Assembly: GCA_049323755.1 (NCBI GenBank)
Contig: JBMOPE010000038.1
Location: 1 to 64,000 of the forward strand
Direction: 5' to 3'
Origin: BRHc4a sp049323755
GTDB lineage: Bacteria; Bacillota; Desulfotomaculia; Desulfotomaculales; Desulfocucumaceae
DNA: 64,000 bases
The notes under the pieces are model-generated. The model made no database searches and was not told the origin of the DNA. It worked only from the letters and a program-made list of their open reading frames with translations. Positions 14,828 through 23,623 of the stretch are shown here, one piece after another. How positions within the stretch are numbered: position 1 is the stretch's first letter; each line of letters begins with the position of its first letter. A program made the position numbers and the translations under genes.

Positions 14828-17608
14828 TCAGTGAACCCGGAACCTGACCAGAATAGTGGTTCCCCCCGGGCCGGTATCTATGGTAATTTCTGCATTATGC
14901 CTGGACGCAATACCGTAACATACAGCCAGGCCCAAACCTGTTCCCGTATCCTTTGTTGTAAAGAAGGGGGTTCCGATTTGATCCAGTATTTCCGATGGAA
15001 TACCCGGGCCCTGGTCATGTACAGCCAGGATGACATCACTGTTCCGTACAAAGGTACTTATTTTCAGGCTGCCGCCGAAATCCATTGATTCCAGTGCGTT
15101 CTTGACTAAATTTAGGATTAGCTGCCGGATTTCATTTTCGTTGAGAAGAAGGTTTGGAACGCTGCCGGTCTCCAGCACAAAATTTATTCCGGCATCCATC
15201 GCCTCTGCATAAATAAGCGGCTGAAGAGTTTTTATTATGTCACTCAGGTTTTGATCCTTTAAATCCACCACCCTGTTTTTAGCCAGGGACAGATATTCTG
15301 TTATTATTGAATTTGCCCTGTCTAATTCACTTAGCATAAGATTAAAGTACTCTCTCTGGGCCTTATATTCTTTTTTATTTCCTAGTAGCTGAATAAAGCC
15401 CCTAACGGTGGTCATGGGATTTCTAATCTCGTGACCTATACCGGCAGCCATCTGGCCTATAAGATGAAACCTCTCCATTCTGGCCATTTCCTGCTCCATT
15501 TTGACTTTTTCCGTAACATCCCTGACATATGTCAAAATGCCCGCTAATTCACCGGTAGTAATATCTATAAACGGATATGAGAAATGTTCCAGCCAGCCAA
15601 TACTCTTCCCCTCTTTATCCCTAACGCAAATAACTGCATTGGCGGGCTTACGGTTTTCAATAACCTTTAAATTCGGGCATCCCGGGCATATATCTTCTTC
15701 CCCATGGTAAACTTTATAACACTTTTTTCCCGCCAGGGGGAGTGCATGTTCAAAAATCTTCTCAGTTTTTTTATTTACACGTATTATATTAAACTCTATA
15801 TCGATAATCGATAATCTATCCTGTATGCTTTCAAAAACACTGTTTAAGAACTGCTCATTGTTTCTTCGCTCGGCCTCAGCATTAATATGCATAGTAAGGT
15901 CATTATATATGGTAAGTATATATTTTTCAGCCCCAAGCTCAATTATAAAGCAGCTTAACAAACCATATAGCAACTCCCCATGCTTTGTTCTGACATTTAC
16001 TTCAAGTTCTCTTAGCTCTCCCTGCCTTTTCAATAAATCCAGTGCTTTGACGGCATTGTCAGGATCCAGGAAAATACCCAGCTCTAACGGGTTAGCCCCT
16101 AAAGCTTCTTCATGGCTGTAGCCGGCTATTCTTTCAAAGCTCTTATTTACTTTGACATACCGCCCCTCATAATTGCTAATTGTGATTGGATTGGGGCTGG
16201 CGTTAAAGGCCCTGGAAAACAGCTCCATTGAAAACCTTAATTCTTCTTCCCTCCGCTTTCTCTCTGAAATATCACGAATAACCACCTGAATCGCCGGCAT
16301 TCCCTTGTAAGTTAGCGGGTTAGCCGCCACCTCAATATCCTTTACAGACCCGTCTGCCACAATTACCTTTAGTTCACTTAAAGGGGCGCCTTCCCACTCA
16401 TCTATCATTTTTCTTACGCGCTCCCTTACCATCTCCTTACAGTCAGGGTGGATAAAATCCATAAGCTGCCTTCCAATAAGCTGTTCAGGGCTTTCCGCGC
16501 CGTATATTTGAGCGCCTATTTTGTTTACAAAAAGAATATTACCTCCACTGTGCACCACAATAGGGTCAGGTGAAAGGTTAATAAGCTTTCTGTACCTTTT
16601 TTCACTCTGCCTCAGTTCCCTCTCGGCGGCTTTGAGGCTGGTAATATCGGAGAGTGTCCCCACATACCCCATAAATCTGCTGTCCCGCCCCATATAGGGC
16701 ACAGCCTGTCCCAATACCCATACTACCTTTCCGTCATTTTGCTTAAAGCGGTATTCTAGTTTAAAGTTACTTCGTTTTTCTGTGGACCTTTTTATTTCTG
16801 AAATCACCCTCTCCCTGTCATCTTCATGTAATGCCTCGGTCCAGCGGTGTATCTCAGAAAAAGACAGACCTATCATTTCACTGGCCAACTCATTGACATA
16901 GACGTAATTACCCTTTGAGTCCGTCTGAAACAAACCTACCGGCAGTACTTGTAACAAGGTTTCATAACGTCTCTGACTTTCCCATAATGCTTCCTCTATC
17001 ATCTTTTTCTTTTCAATTTCCTGCCGGAGTACCTCGTTGGTTATTCTGAGGTCTTCAGTTCTCTTTTTTACAGTGTTTTCAAGGCTGTTCCTGTAATTCT
17101 CCAGCTCATACTCCATTTTTTTCTGTCTGGTAATGTCCCGGATTATGCTACTGATTATAAAACCACTGTCAGTTTGTACCGGGTAGGAAATATCCTGTAT
17201 ATATCTTTTTCTGCCATCAGGCTGCTGAATCTCAACCTCTATGCTCTGACCGGCCCTGAAACCCATTCCTGTGGAAAGAACCTCCTGGATCAGGGATTTC
17301 ATCTGCCTGTACTTCCCGCGGCTTTTTTTACTATCAGGTATCATTTCATACATGACCTCATAACATAAACGACCCACCGTACCATGCCGGCTTAGCCCCG
17401 TGATACGCCCCATCGCCTGATTCCATTCTATAATCCTGCCGCTCTCATCGGTCAGTACAATGCCATCAACTGAACTGTTAATAACACTATAATAATGATC
17501 TTTTCTTTGAGAAAGATCACCTATTGCTTCTTGCAGGGAAAATACCTGTTTACGAAGTTCGTTTATTTCCCTGATTAGCTGTTCCTTTGTTTTATCTTCG
17601 TCTCTCAT
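14828..17608 (-). CDS. Cytoplasmic five-PAS sensor histidine kinase
   Basis: This 926-residue kinase has no membrane segment. It begins with a coiled coil (1-35), then five PAS domains at about 35-160, 210-325, 333-450, 457-575 and 584-700, some with PAC motifs such as IIRDITRQKK and VVIRDISERK. HisKA has phospho-acceptor His726 in GHEIRNP. HATPase_c has the N box (NLVKNALE), DQGPGIP and TGTGLGLA. The fifth PAS contains CPGC at 641-644, a pattern that can bind metal or sense redox. No response regulator lies nearby, so it is an orphan. The signal is unknown. Confidence 0.9.
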   Translation of the reverse strand: MRDEDKTKEQLIREINELRKQVFSLQEAIGDLSQRKDHYYSVINSSVDGIVLTDESGRIIEWNQAMGRITGLSRHGTVGRLCYEVMYEMIPDSKKSRGKYRQMKSLIQEVLSTGMGFRAGQSIEVEIQQPDGRKRYIQDISYPVQTDSGFIISSIIRDITRQKKMEYELENYRNSLENTVKKRTEDLRITNEVLRQEIEKKKMIEEALWESQRRYETLLQVLPVGLFQTDSKGNYVYVNELASEMIGLSFSEIHRWTEALHEDDRERVISEIKRSTEKRSNFKLEYRFKQNDGKVVWVLGQAVPYMGRDSRFMGYVGTLSDITSLKAAERELRQSEKRYRKLINLSPDPIVVHSGGNILFVNKIGAQIYGAESPEQLIGRQLMDFIHPDCKEMVRERVRKMIDEWEGAPLSELKVIVADGSVKDIEVAANPLTYKGMPAIQVVIRDISERKRREEELRFSMELFSRAFNASPNPITISNYEGRYVKVNKSFERIAGYSHEEALGANPLELGIFLDPDNAVKALDLLKRQGELRELEVNVRTKHGELLYGLLSCFIIELGAEKYILTIYNDLTMHINAEAERRNNEQFLNSVFESIQDRLSIIDIEFNIIRVNKKTEKIFEHALPLAGKKCYKVYHGEEDICPGCPNLKVIENRKPANAVICVRDKEGKSIGWLEHFSYPFIDITTGELAGILTYVRDVTEKVKMEQEMARMERFHLIGQMAAGIGHEIRNPMTTVRGFIQLLGNKKEYKAQREYFNLMLSELDRANSIITEYLSLAKNRVVDLKDQNLSDIIKTLQPLIYAEAMDAGINFVLETGSVPNLLLNENEIRQLILNLVKNALESMDFGGSLKISTFVRNSDVILAVHDQGPGIPSEILDQIGTPFFTTKDTGTGLGLAVCYGIASRHNAEITIDTGPGGTTILVRFRVH

Positions 17609-17956
17609 GTTACGGCTACCCCAAATGGAATATTTTTAGTACACTATTTTGATATTAAAATTCCATTATCCTTCTGATACTTAGTCGAATAATGTCAAAC
17701 ATTGAAATGCTTTCAATGTTTATTCACAGTTATGATGAAGTTGCCCTAATAACCACAAAAAACGAATGACCTTTGCCAGCGCAATCTTTTATAAAGTGCG
17801 CCAGTATCTTTGGGAGTGTAAAAATATTTGCATAGTGAAGCACCACCAATTGATTCAATAATATCCATTTTATAATAGTTCATGTTGTATGTTGATAATC
17901 TGCTACCTGGCCCCAGTGATAATTATAAGGGCCAGGCCAAAAAAAAGGACAACAAA
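17609..17956. other. Gene-poor gap between the kinase and tRNA-Gly
   Basis: No convincing gene is seen. A minus-strand open stretch of about 50 codons (about 17749-17907, reading NYYKMDIIESIGGASLCKYF near its middle) has no ribosome site and may be gene debris. A CCTGGCCC/GGGCCAGG hairpin lies at 17906-17936. Confidence 0.3.
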
Positions 17957-17996
17957 AAGCCCTCCGAAGAAAAAGTTAAGTTTCCTCGGAGGGCTT
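17957..17996 (-). terminator. tRNA-Gly terminator
   Basis: The stem AAGCCCTCCGA pairs with TCGGAGGGCTT, and the GAAA/TTTC part extends it. A T-rich tract follows on the minus strand. It lies 8 nt after the tRNA 3' end. Confidence 0.7.
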
Positions 17997-18004
17997 GATT
18001 TCAC

Positions 18005-18079
18005 TGGAGCGGGTGAAGGGGATCGAACCCTCAGCCCTCAGCTTGGGAAGCTGATGCTCTACCATTGAGCTACACCCGC
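18005..18079 (-). tRNA. tRNA-Gly (anticodon CCC)
   Basis: The 75-nt minus-strand sequence folds into a full cloverleaf: acceptor GCGGGTG/CACCCGC, D arm GCTC..GAGC, anticodon stem TCAGC/GCTGA with loop TTCCCAA (anticodon CCC), and T arm with GGTTCGATCCC. The 3' CCA is encoded. It reads glycine GGG codons. Confidence 0.95.
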
Positions 18080-18091
18080 CTGCAATATGTA

Positions 18092-18119
18092 ATTATATCA
18101 TTTCCTGGCCGCAAGTCAA
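18092..18119 (-). promoter_or_regulatory. tRNA-Gly promoter
   Basis: On the minus strand TTGACT, a 16-nt spacer and TATAAT lie 13 nt before the tRNA 5' end. Confidence 0.7.
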
Positions 18120-18169
18120 GTAATAACCGGCTGGAACACCTGTTAATTTATGGCACTAATTACATAATA

Positions 18170-18440
18170 TCAGCCCTGCCCCTGGACCCACAGCGTAAGC
18201 TTTGTGTTATAGCTGGACCGCCAGGTCATATATTTAATGCGGACATACCTGAGAAAATACAGCGGCACAAACAAATGCTTGCCTCCCGGCGCAATGACCT
18301 GCGGCAGTTCACCGAAAGAGCCCCAAACAAGTCCGTCAGGGCTTATTTCTGGCTGAACCAGGGCAGTTCCCTTCCCGGTGTTGACAACCATTATGGTGCA
18401 GGTTTTTACCCTGGATACACTTATTTTTTGGGTATACCGC
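18170..18440 (-). pseudogene. C-terminal fragment of a DUF6385-type protein
   Basis: The minus-strand frame encodes a beta-rich segment with VNTGKGTALVQPEISPDG, GELPQVIAPGG, YFLRYVRIKY and a WVQGQG end. This matches the repeating DUF6385 pattern (NTG...QISPDG...V.PG...FLKY.R..Y...Q.Q) found in Peptococcaceae proteins of unknown function. Upstream of about 18440 the frame no longer looks like this family and runs antisense into the FkbM fragment. The N-terminus and start are therefore lost. The match is from memory of the family pattern. Confidence 0.55.
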
Positions 18441-18725
18441 GGCTCAGTGGATGTATACAAATCGCTGGACATCGAGGGTGGAGAATACCAGGCTTTTAAA
18501 GGAATGGCCCGGCTTATAGAAAACCGGGCAGTTGGCACAATTGCATTTGAACTTAACAAACAGAGGCTTAAAAACGACTGGCTGCCCTTTTATAAACTGC
18601 TCAAAGAAATAAAGGCAGGCTGTATGGCTAAATTTTTCACCCTAACCCCGGAAGGCGAAACCGTTCCCTCCGAACTTGATTCGCTATTTGAAAGCGGCTC
18701 CCCCTGTGTGATTATGAAATTTTAA
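18441..18725 (+). pseudogene. C-terminal fragment of an FkbM-type methyltransferase
   Basis: The frame reads DVYKSLDIEGGEYQAFKGM, then TIAFELNKQRL, and ends SGSPCVIMKF. This matches the C-terminal third of FkbM-family SAM methyltransferases (the DIEGGE motif). The N-terminal SAM-binding region is absent, and no ribosome site precedes the fragment. It meets the DUF6385 fragment head to head at about 18440. FkbM enzymes often methylate sugars, so it may be a relic of an earlier glycan gene set. Confidence 0.6.
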
Positions 18726-18737
18726 GAACAGCCGGCC

Positions 18738-19727
18738 TCACTTTCCCCTGTTTTTGGATATTCCCGAAACCCTGTCCATATCTGCTTCCACCATAATACC
18801 TACAAGGTCATTGAATGTTGTTTTCGGCTTCCAGCCCAGCTCTTTTTCTGCCAGTGAGGCATCCCCAATCAACAGGTCCACCTCCGCCGGGCGGTACAGC
18901 GACCTGTCAACAACAACGTATTTTTCCCAGTCCAGCCCGGCCCTGGAAAAGGCCTCTACCACAAATTCTCTTACAGTATGGGTTTCCCCGGTGGCGATAA
19001 CGTAGTCCCGGGGTTTTTCCTGCTGCAGCATCAGCCACATGGCCTCGACGTACTCCGGGGCATAGCCCCAGTCCCGCTTTGAGTCCATATTCCCCAGGGA
19101 CAGGCTGTCCTGTAGGCCAAGCTTTATTCTGGCAACGGCATCAGTAATCTTTCTGGTGACAAACTCCAGTCCTCTCAGTGGTGACTCGTGGTTAAACAGT
19201 ATCCCCGAGCAGCAAAACATATCATAGGACTCCCGGTAGTTTACCACCGCCCAGTGAGCGTAAAGCTTCGCCACGGCGTAGGGACTTCTGGGGTAAAAGG
19301 GGGTGCTCTCGCTCTGTGGCACCTCCCTCACCTTTCCGAACATTTCACTGGAGGACGCCTGGTAAAGCTTTGTATCAGGCTTTACCAGCCGGATTGCCTC
19401 CAAAACATTTACCGGTCCCATCCCGGTAATATTGGCGGTTACCAGCGGCTGGCTGAAAGAAACTCCCACGAAGCTCTGGGCTGCGAGGTTATATATCTCA
19501 TCGGGCCGGGCCTCTTCAATACCCCTTGCAATGGAGCCCAGATCCAGCAAGTCAAAGGGAATCAGCTGAATTTTGTCCTTTATTCCAAGATATTCAAGCC
19601 TCCAGAAGTTCTGCGTGCTGGACCTTCTATACCCTCCTGCCACCCGGTACCCCCTGGAAAGCAGGAATTCGGCCAGATAGGCCCCGTCCTGTCCGGTCAC
19701 GCCGGTAACGATTGCGGTCTTTGCCAA
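18738..19727 (-). CDS. gmd: GDP-mannose (or GDP-heptose) 4,6-dehydratase
   Basis: This 329-residue extended-type SDR matches GDP-mannose 4,6-dehydratase: NAD(P)-binding GVTGQDG at the N-terminus, SSSEMFG, the YxxxK pair in YAVAKLYAHW and the FNHESPLRG motif. It makes a GDP-4-keto-6-deoxy sugar. Relatives such as DmhA act on GDP-D-glycero-D-manno-heptose, and the heptose genes in this locus make that substrate likely too. The frame opens at 19745, but GGAGAG lies 7 nt before TTG at 19727, so that start is preferred. It follows the GT4 gene in one operon. Confidence 0.88.
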   Translation of the reverse strand: MAKTAIVTGVTGQDGAYLAEFLLSRGYRVAGGYRRSSTQNFWRLEYLGIKDKIQLIPFDLLDLGSIARGIEEARPDEIYNLAAQSFVGVSFSQPLVTANITGMGPVNVLEAIRLVKPDTKLYQASSSEMFGKVREVPQSESTPFYPRSPYAVAKLYAHWAVVNYRESYDMFCCSGILFNHESPLRGLEFVTRKITDAVARIKLGLQDSLSLGNMDSKRDWGYAPEYVEAMWLMLQQEKPRDYVIATGETHTVREFVVEAFSRAGLDWEKYVVVDRSLYRPAEVDLLIGDASLAEKELGWKPKTTFNDLVGIMVEADMDRVSGISKNRGK

Positions 19728-19741
19728 TCTAAATCTCTCCT

Positions 19742-21019
19742 TCAATAATTGCTTACCATACTGTTAAAGAACCTTATAACCTTTTGAGAGGCAACTTCCC
19801 GTGAATACAGGGCCTCAAACTGCCTTTTGCCATTCAGGGAAAGCATACGCCTGAGAGATGAGTCCGCTAAGAGCCCCATAACACACCCGGAGAAATCAGA
19901 CGGGGTATCGGCTATCAATATATCCAGGCCTTTTTTGAAGGATAGGCCCTCGGCTCCTATGGCAGTTGAAACCACCGGTAAGCCCAGTGACCAGGCTGTC
20001 ATTATTTTTATCCTTGACCCTGCGCCTATAAAAAGAGGCACAACGAACACCCCTGCCCCTCCAATAACGCTTCTTTCATCCTCCAGCTGCCCCCAGAAAA
20101 CAACCGACTGGTTATTCCTGACAGCTCCCACCAGGCTTTGGGGAGGCTTTCCGGACCCGACAATATGAAGCCTGCTTTGGGGAAAGTGATTCCTTACCCC
20201 GGGAAATACCTCCCTTAAAAACCAGGTAAGTCCATGTACATTGGGATACCACATTGTTCCCACAAAAGCTATGTCAAAAGGTGTGACCAACTGGTTATTA
20301 TTACCGGAAGCCCTTTTTGCTTCCACTCCCCCTCCCGCCACCACAACCTCAACGGGAACACCGGGAGCATATTTTTTATAAATCTCCGCCTCCAAAGGGG
20401 ATACCGCCATACAGGCATCTACCAAAGGCCAGTGCTTTTTTTCCCAGTCCAGAGTTTTTTTGTATTCCTGCAGGTATTTAACCCGGTTTTCTGCGGACAG
20501 TCCGCCTTGCTCAGCCATACGCCGCAGAAGAAGATGTTCGGCATTTTGTAAATCAAGTACAACTTTGGCGTTGGGCTGCATATCCCTTATTAGCGCCAAT
20601 GTCCACAGCATAAATGAAGTTTCAACCACAACAATATCAAAGTCATTCTCGCCAAGCATTTGCTTCAGGGCCTCACGATATCCGGAAGATCCAAGAAGAT
20701 AGGCCGCACCATCAGGAATATGTTCTCTTACCCCTGTCGGGTTGGGCGTCTCCCCCCTGTAAATAACCCCGGCTATATTGGTAAAACCAGGGTACTGCTT
20801 CAGATAAGCCTTTACCTGCCCTGCATGCCCGGCAGAAGGGGCGGGAAATAAAATACTTATGCTGTAACTGCCTGTTTTCCCCAGGGCAATAAGGGGATTT
20901 ATTATATGCATTGCCCCGCCGGACAAGGGCGGGCAAACCAGAAAGGGTGGATAGGGTGCGAGGCTCAGGATTTTAACCGGAGATAATTGATAATTTAAAC
21001 TTTGATACTCATATTGCAT
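19742..21019 (-). CDS. GT4-family glycosyltransferase
   Basis: This 425-residue glycosyltransferase has the GT-B fold. The acceptor-side N-terminal domain begins LSLAPYPPF...SGGAMHIINPLIAL. The donor-side GT4 domain (about 220-420) has FVGTMWYPNVHGLTWFLREV, IVGSGKPPQ, VFWGQLEDE and the sugar-nucleotide loop FIGAGSRIKIMTAWSLGLPV. This subtype is common in capsule and exopolysaccharide loci. Donor and acceptor cannot be deduced. The start ATG has GGTGGG about 8 nt upstream. The next gene is gmd, 14 nt downstream, so the two are probably co-transcribed. Confidence 0.85.
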   Translation of the reverse strand: MQYEYQSLNYQLSPVKILSLAPYPPFLVCPPLSGGAMHIINPLIALGKTGSYSISILFPAPSAGHAGQVKAYLKQYPGFTNIAGVIYRGETPNPTGVREHIPDGAAYLLGSSGYREALKQMLGENDFDIVVVETSFMLWTLALIRDMQPNAKVVLDLQNAEHLLLRRMAEQGGLSAENRVKYLQEYKKTLDWEKKHWPLVDACMAVSPLEAEIYKKYAPGVPVEVVVAGGGVEAKRASGNNNQLVTPFDIAFVGTMWYPNVHGLTWFLREVFPGVRNHFPQSRLHIVGSGKPPQSLVGAVRNNQSVVFWGQLEDERSVIGGAGVFVVPLFIGAGSRIKIMTAWSLGLPVVSTAIGAEGLSFKKGLDILIADTPSDFSGCVMGLLADSSLRRMLSLNGKRQFEALYSREVASQKVIRFFNSMVSNY

Positions 21020-21149
21020 GACCTGAACCCACCTTCGTTTTTACCACAATATGATGGGAAGTTTTTCAATGTTACTTCAATTAATGGGCAAATAGGCTCA
21101 CAAAATACCTCCCTTGGAAATATTTATAGGGTATTGGGGGGTGTATTAT

Positions 21150-22226
21150 TTGAAAACCTGCGCAGCAATAATGGCCGGTGGGAGCGGGGAGAGATTCTGG
21201 CCCTTAAGTAAAAAAGGCTGTCCAAAACAGTTTCTCTCCCTCCTGGGAGGAAGTTCGCTTTTAAGACAGACCGCAGACAGACTTCAGGGGCTTGTCCGGC
21301 AGGAAGACATATATATTGTCACCCTAAGGGAATATAAAGCTATGGTTATGGAACATATTCCCTGGATAGATGAGAATAATATTCTGGCGGAGCCCTTCGG
21401 AAGGGATACAGCTGCAGCGGCAGGCATTGCTGCTGTAGAAATTTCCCGCCAGAGCCCTGATGCCATCATGATAATGCTTCCTGCCGACCACTATATTGCC
21501 AACCAGAAAGAATTCAGGAATGCGCTTAAAGCGGCGGCAGATGCCGCATCAACCGGCGAAAGCGTGGTTACTGTAGGAATACCGCCATCAAGGCCGGAAA
21601 CAGGCTACGGGTATATACAAATGGGGGCCTTTGACCGGGAACTAGCAGGCCTTTCGGTGCACAGAGCCGTTAAATTTACCGAAAAACCTTTATTTGACAA
21701 GGCGCTGGAATTTGTAGAGAGCGGAAATTATTTGTGGAACAGCGGGATATTTATTTGGAGGGTTGATTTGATCAGGCGACTCATAGATCTCCACCTGCCG
21801 GTTCTTTCTGAAGGCCTCAAAAAAATTGAAAGCAGTTCCTTAAAAGAAAAGGAACATGAAATAGAAAAAGTATACCAGAGACTCCCTAAAATATCGGTGG
21901 ATTACGGTATTCTGGAGAAAATTAACAACATTCTTGTTATCAGGAGCAATTTCGGGTGGGATGATGTAGGGTCCTGGACCGCCCTAAAAAGAATCGACCC
22001 CGCAGTTTCAGGAGAAGGAAATGTAATAAGAGCTAAGGGCACTTTTCTCAACACGAAAAACAGTATAATAATATCCCCCCACAGAATAGTAGCCGCTATG
22101 GGTATATCTGATATAATCCTGGTGGATGATGGACGAAACCTTTTAATATGCGGCAAAGAACAGTCCCAGGAAATAAAGAGACTTATCCAGTCATTGCATG
22201 AGGCGGGCTTTTTGGATTCCCTGTAA
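21150..22226 (+). CDS. manC: Mannose-1-phosphate guanylyltransferase
   Basis: This 358-residue nucleotidyltransferase makes GDP-mannose from GTP and mannose-1-phosphate. The signature MAGGSGERFWPLS plus PKQFLSLLG is intact, and FTEKP and NYLWNSGIFIW are the family's sugar-binding blocks. It lacks the C-terminal cupin isomerase domain of bifunctional ManC enzymes. The start is TTG at 21150, with GGGGGGTG 6 nt upstream. It is read opposite to the neighbouring genes and has its own short divergent promoter region (21020-21149). It supplies the GDP-sugar pool for gmd and perhaps for mannosyltransferases. Confidence 0.9.
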   Translation: MKTCAAIMAGGSGERFWPLSKKGCPKQFLSLLGGSSLLRQTADRLQGLVRQEDIYIVTLREYKAMVMEHIPWIDENNILAEPFGRDTAAAAGIAAVEISRQSPDAIMIMLPADHYIANQKEFRNALKAAADAASTGESVVTVGIPPSRPETGYGYIQMGAFDRELAGLSVHRAVKFTEKPLFDKALEFVESGNYLWNSGIFIWRVDLIRRLIDLHLPVLSEGLKKIESSSLKEKEHEIEKVYQRLPKISVDYGILEKINNILVIRSNFGWDDVGSWTALKRIDPAVSGEGNVIRAKGTFLNTKNSIIISPHRIVAAMGISDIILVDDGRNLLICGKEQSQEIKRLIQSLHEAGFLDSL

Positions 22227-22244
22227 AAAAACGCTTCACAGCAT

Positions 22245-22370
22245 TATTCATGGGTCCGGAATTGGGAAATGGGAATTAGGAATTGGCGATAAGATTTAAA
22301 ATACTGCATTTGGCTTATACAAATCCTCAAACCCCAATTCCCAATTCCTGATTCCTAATTCCCACTTTCA
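22245..22370. repeat. Inverted GGAATTGGGAATT-armed intergenic element
   Basis: The left arm (22256-22286) and right arm (22333-22366) are near-perfect inverted copies of AATTGGGAATT-type tandems, separated by about 45 nt. The spacer includes CATTTGGCTTATACAAATCC, related to the tail of the 661 and 50026 repeats. The element separates the convergent manC and GT4 genes. Confidence 0.6.
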
Positions 22371-22373
22371 GTG

Positions 22374-23507
22374 TCAACTGAGAATCTCTCTTCCCGCCAG
22401 CCTGCTGACTGCATCCGCAATGTCCATGGCCGCATTATCCCAGGTATAGTGGCCCGTTACAATATCCCTTAGCGCTCTGCCCTTTTTAAGGGATTCACTG
22501 CGGTTTTCCAAAACCCACCTCATTTTTTTTCTTAGATCCTCAACCCGGGGCTGTGCCCAATTCTGGTCCGGCTGGTAATACGGGCAGTGTCTCTGAATGG
22601 GAACGGGCACCATATCGTATTCAACCAAAAAACTGTTATCCTCATCTAAAAAATCAGTCTGACCTCCCCATCCGGTGGCTATCACCGGCGTGCCCAGACT
22701 ACCGGCCTCCAGCAGCGGCAGTCCGGCTCCCTCCCCCCTGCTGGGAAGAACAAAGCAGTCGCAAGACCTGTACAGATTAACCATGTTGGCAGGCTGTGCA
22801 TCTCCGGTGAAAAAATAAACAGGAGCAGCGTTTTTCCGGGGCCGGTAAAGATCTTTCAGCCTGTTCATATCTGCCAGTATATTTTCCCTCGCTCCCATAA
22901 AAGGTCTCCCAAAACCTGTTTTTATCATCAGGCACACCCCGTCATTTCTGGAAAACTCCTCCCAAAAGGCTCTTACCAGTATGTCATACCCCTTCCTGTA
23001 AATCCAGTCAAACACCGATAAAAATTTAAACAGGGGATAATCTCTTCCACTAAAAATATCCCTATATTCCCCCGGTTTCAGAAAGTCCTCCTCAACACCA
23101 TAGCGAACCAGCTCCACGGGCTTGTGGACCCCTCCAGCGGAAAAGGCTTCTACATTCATTCTGCTGGGCACTGCGATGGCGTCCATTTTATTGCACCAGT
23201 CCCGCCACCGGGGGTGAATGGTATTAGCCTCCCAAACGGACATACCCATTGAAAAGGCTCCGTGCTTTTCAAAGTGGTCAGGAAAACCATGCCTTATAAA
23301 AACAGTGTCTGAAGGCCTCTCAAAGGGCCTTAACGTCATCCGGGAAATCCTTTCCCTGGCTTCGGGAGGTATTTTTAACGGAGTCCCTTTGCCCACCTGT
23401 ATTATTTTTATGTTGGCACCCATCCTGTCAAGGGCTAAAACGCAACCTCTTGCAACAGTGCTATATCCTGTAATATCGAAAAACCTTGCCTTCCAGATCA
23501 GCTGCAA
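22374..23507 (-). CDS. GT4-family glycosyltransferase
   Basis: This 377-residue GT-B glycosyltransferase begins QLIWKARFFDITGYSTVARG, a usual N-terminus for this subfamily. The donor domain shows FLSVFDWIYRKGYDILVRAF, VNLYRSCDCFVLPSRGEG and the GT4 loop LPLLEAGSLGTPVIATGWGG. It is homologous to the 43051-44151 protein. The frame is open to 23648, inside the E1 beta gene, but that part does not resemble the family. GGAGG lies 9 nt before the TTG at 23507, which is chosen. It is the last gene of the long minus-strand operon, and the sugar transferred is unknown. Confidence 0.82.
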   Translation of the reverse strand: MQLIWKARFFDITGYSTVARGCVLALDRMGANIKIIQVGKGTPLKIPPEARERISRMTLRPFERPSDTVFIRHGFPDHFEKHGAFSMGMSVWEANTIHPRWRDWCNKMDAIAVPSRMNVEAFSAGGVHKPVELVRYGVEEDFLKPGEYRDIFSGRDYPLFKFLSVFDWIYRKGYDILVRAFWEEFSRNDGVCLMIKTGFGRPFMGARENILADMNRLKDLYRPRKNAAPVYFFTGDAQPANMVNLYRSCDCFVLPSRGEGAGLPLLEAGSLGTPVIATGWGGQTDFLDEDNSFLVEYDMVPVPIQRHCPYYQPDQNWAQPRVEDLRKKMRWVLENRSESLKKGRALRDIVTGHYTWDNAAMDIADAVSRLAGREILS

Positions 23508-23623
23508 AACGATCAACCTCCGGTTTCCAAAATAAACCTTAATTAGTTTATGCCACAGCACAAGCCTGGAGGGGTTCGTCGGGTGGATAGCCGGAGATTC
23601 TGTGGTCAATAAAGACCGGCTGT

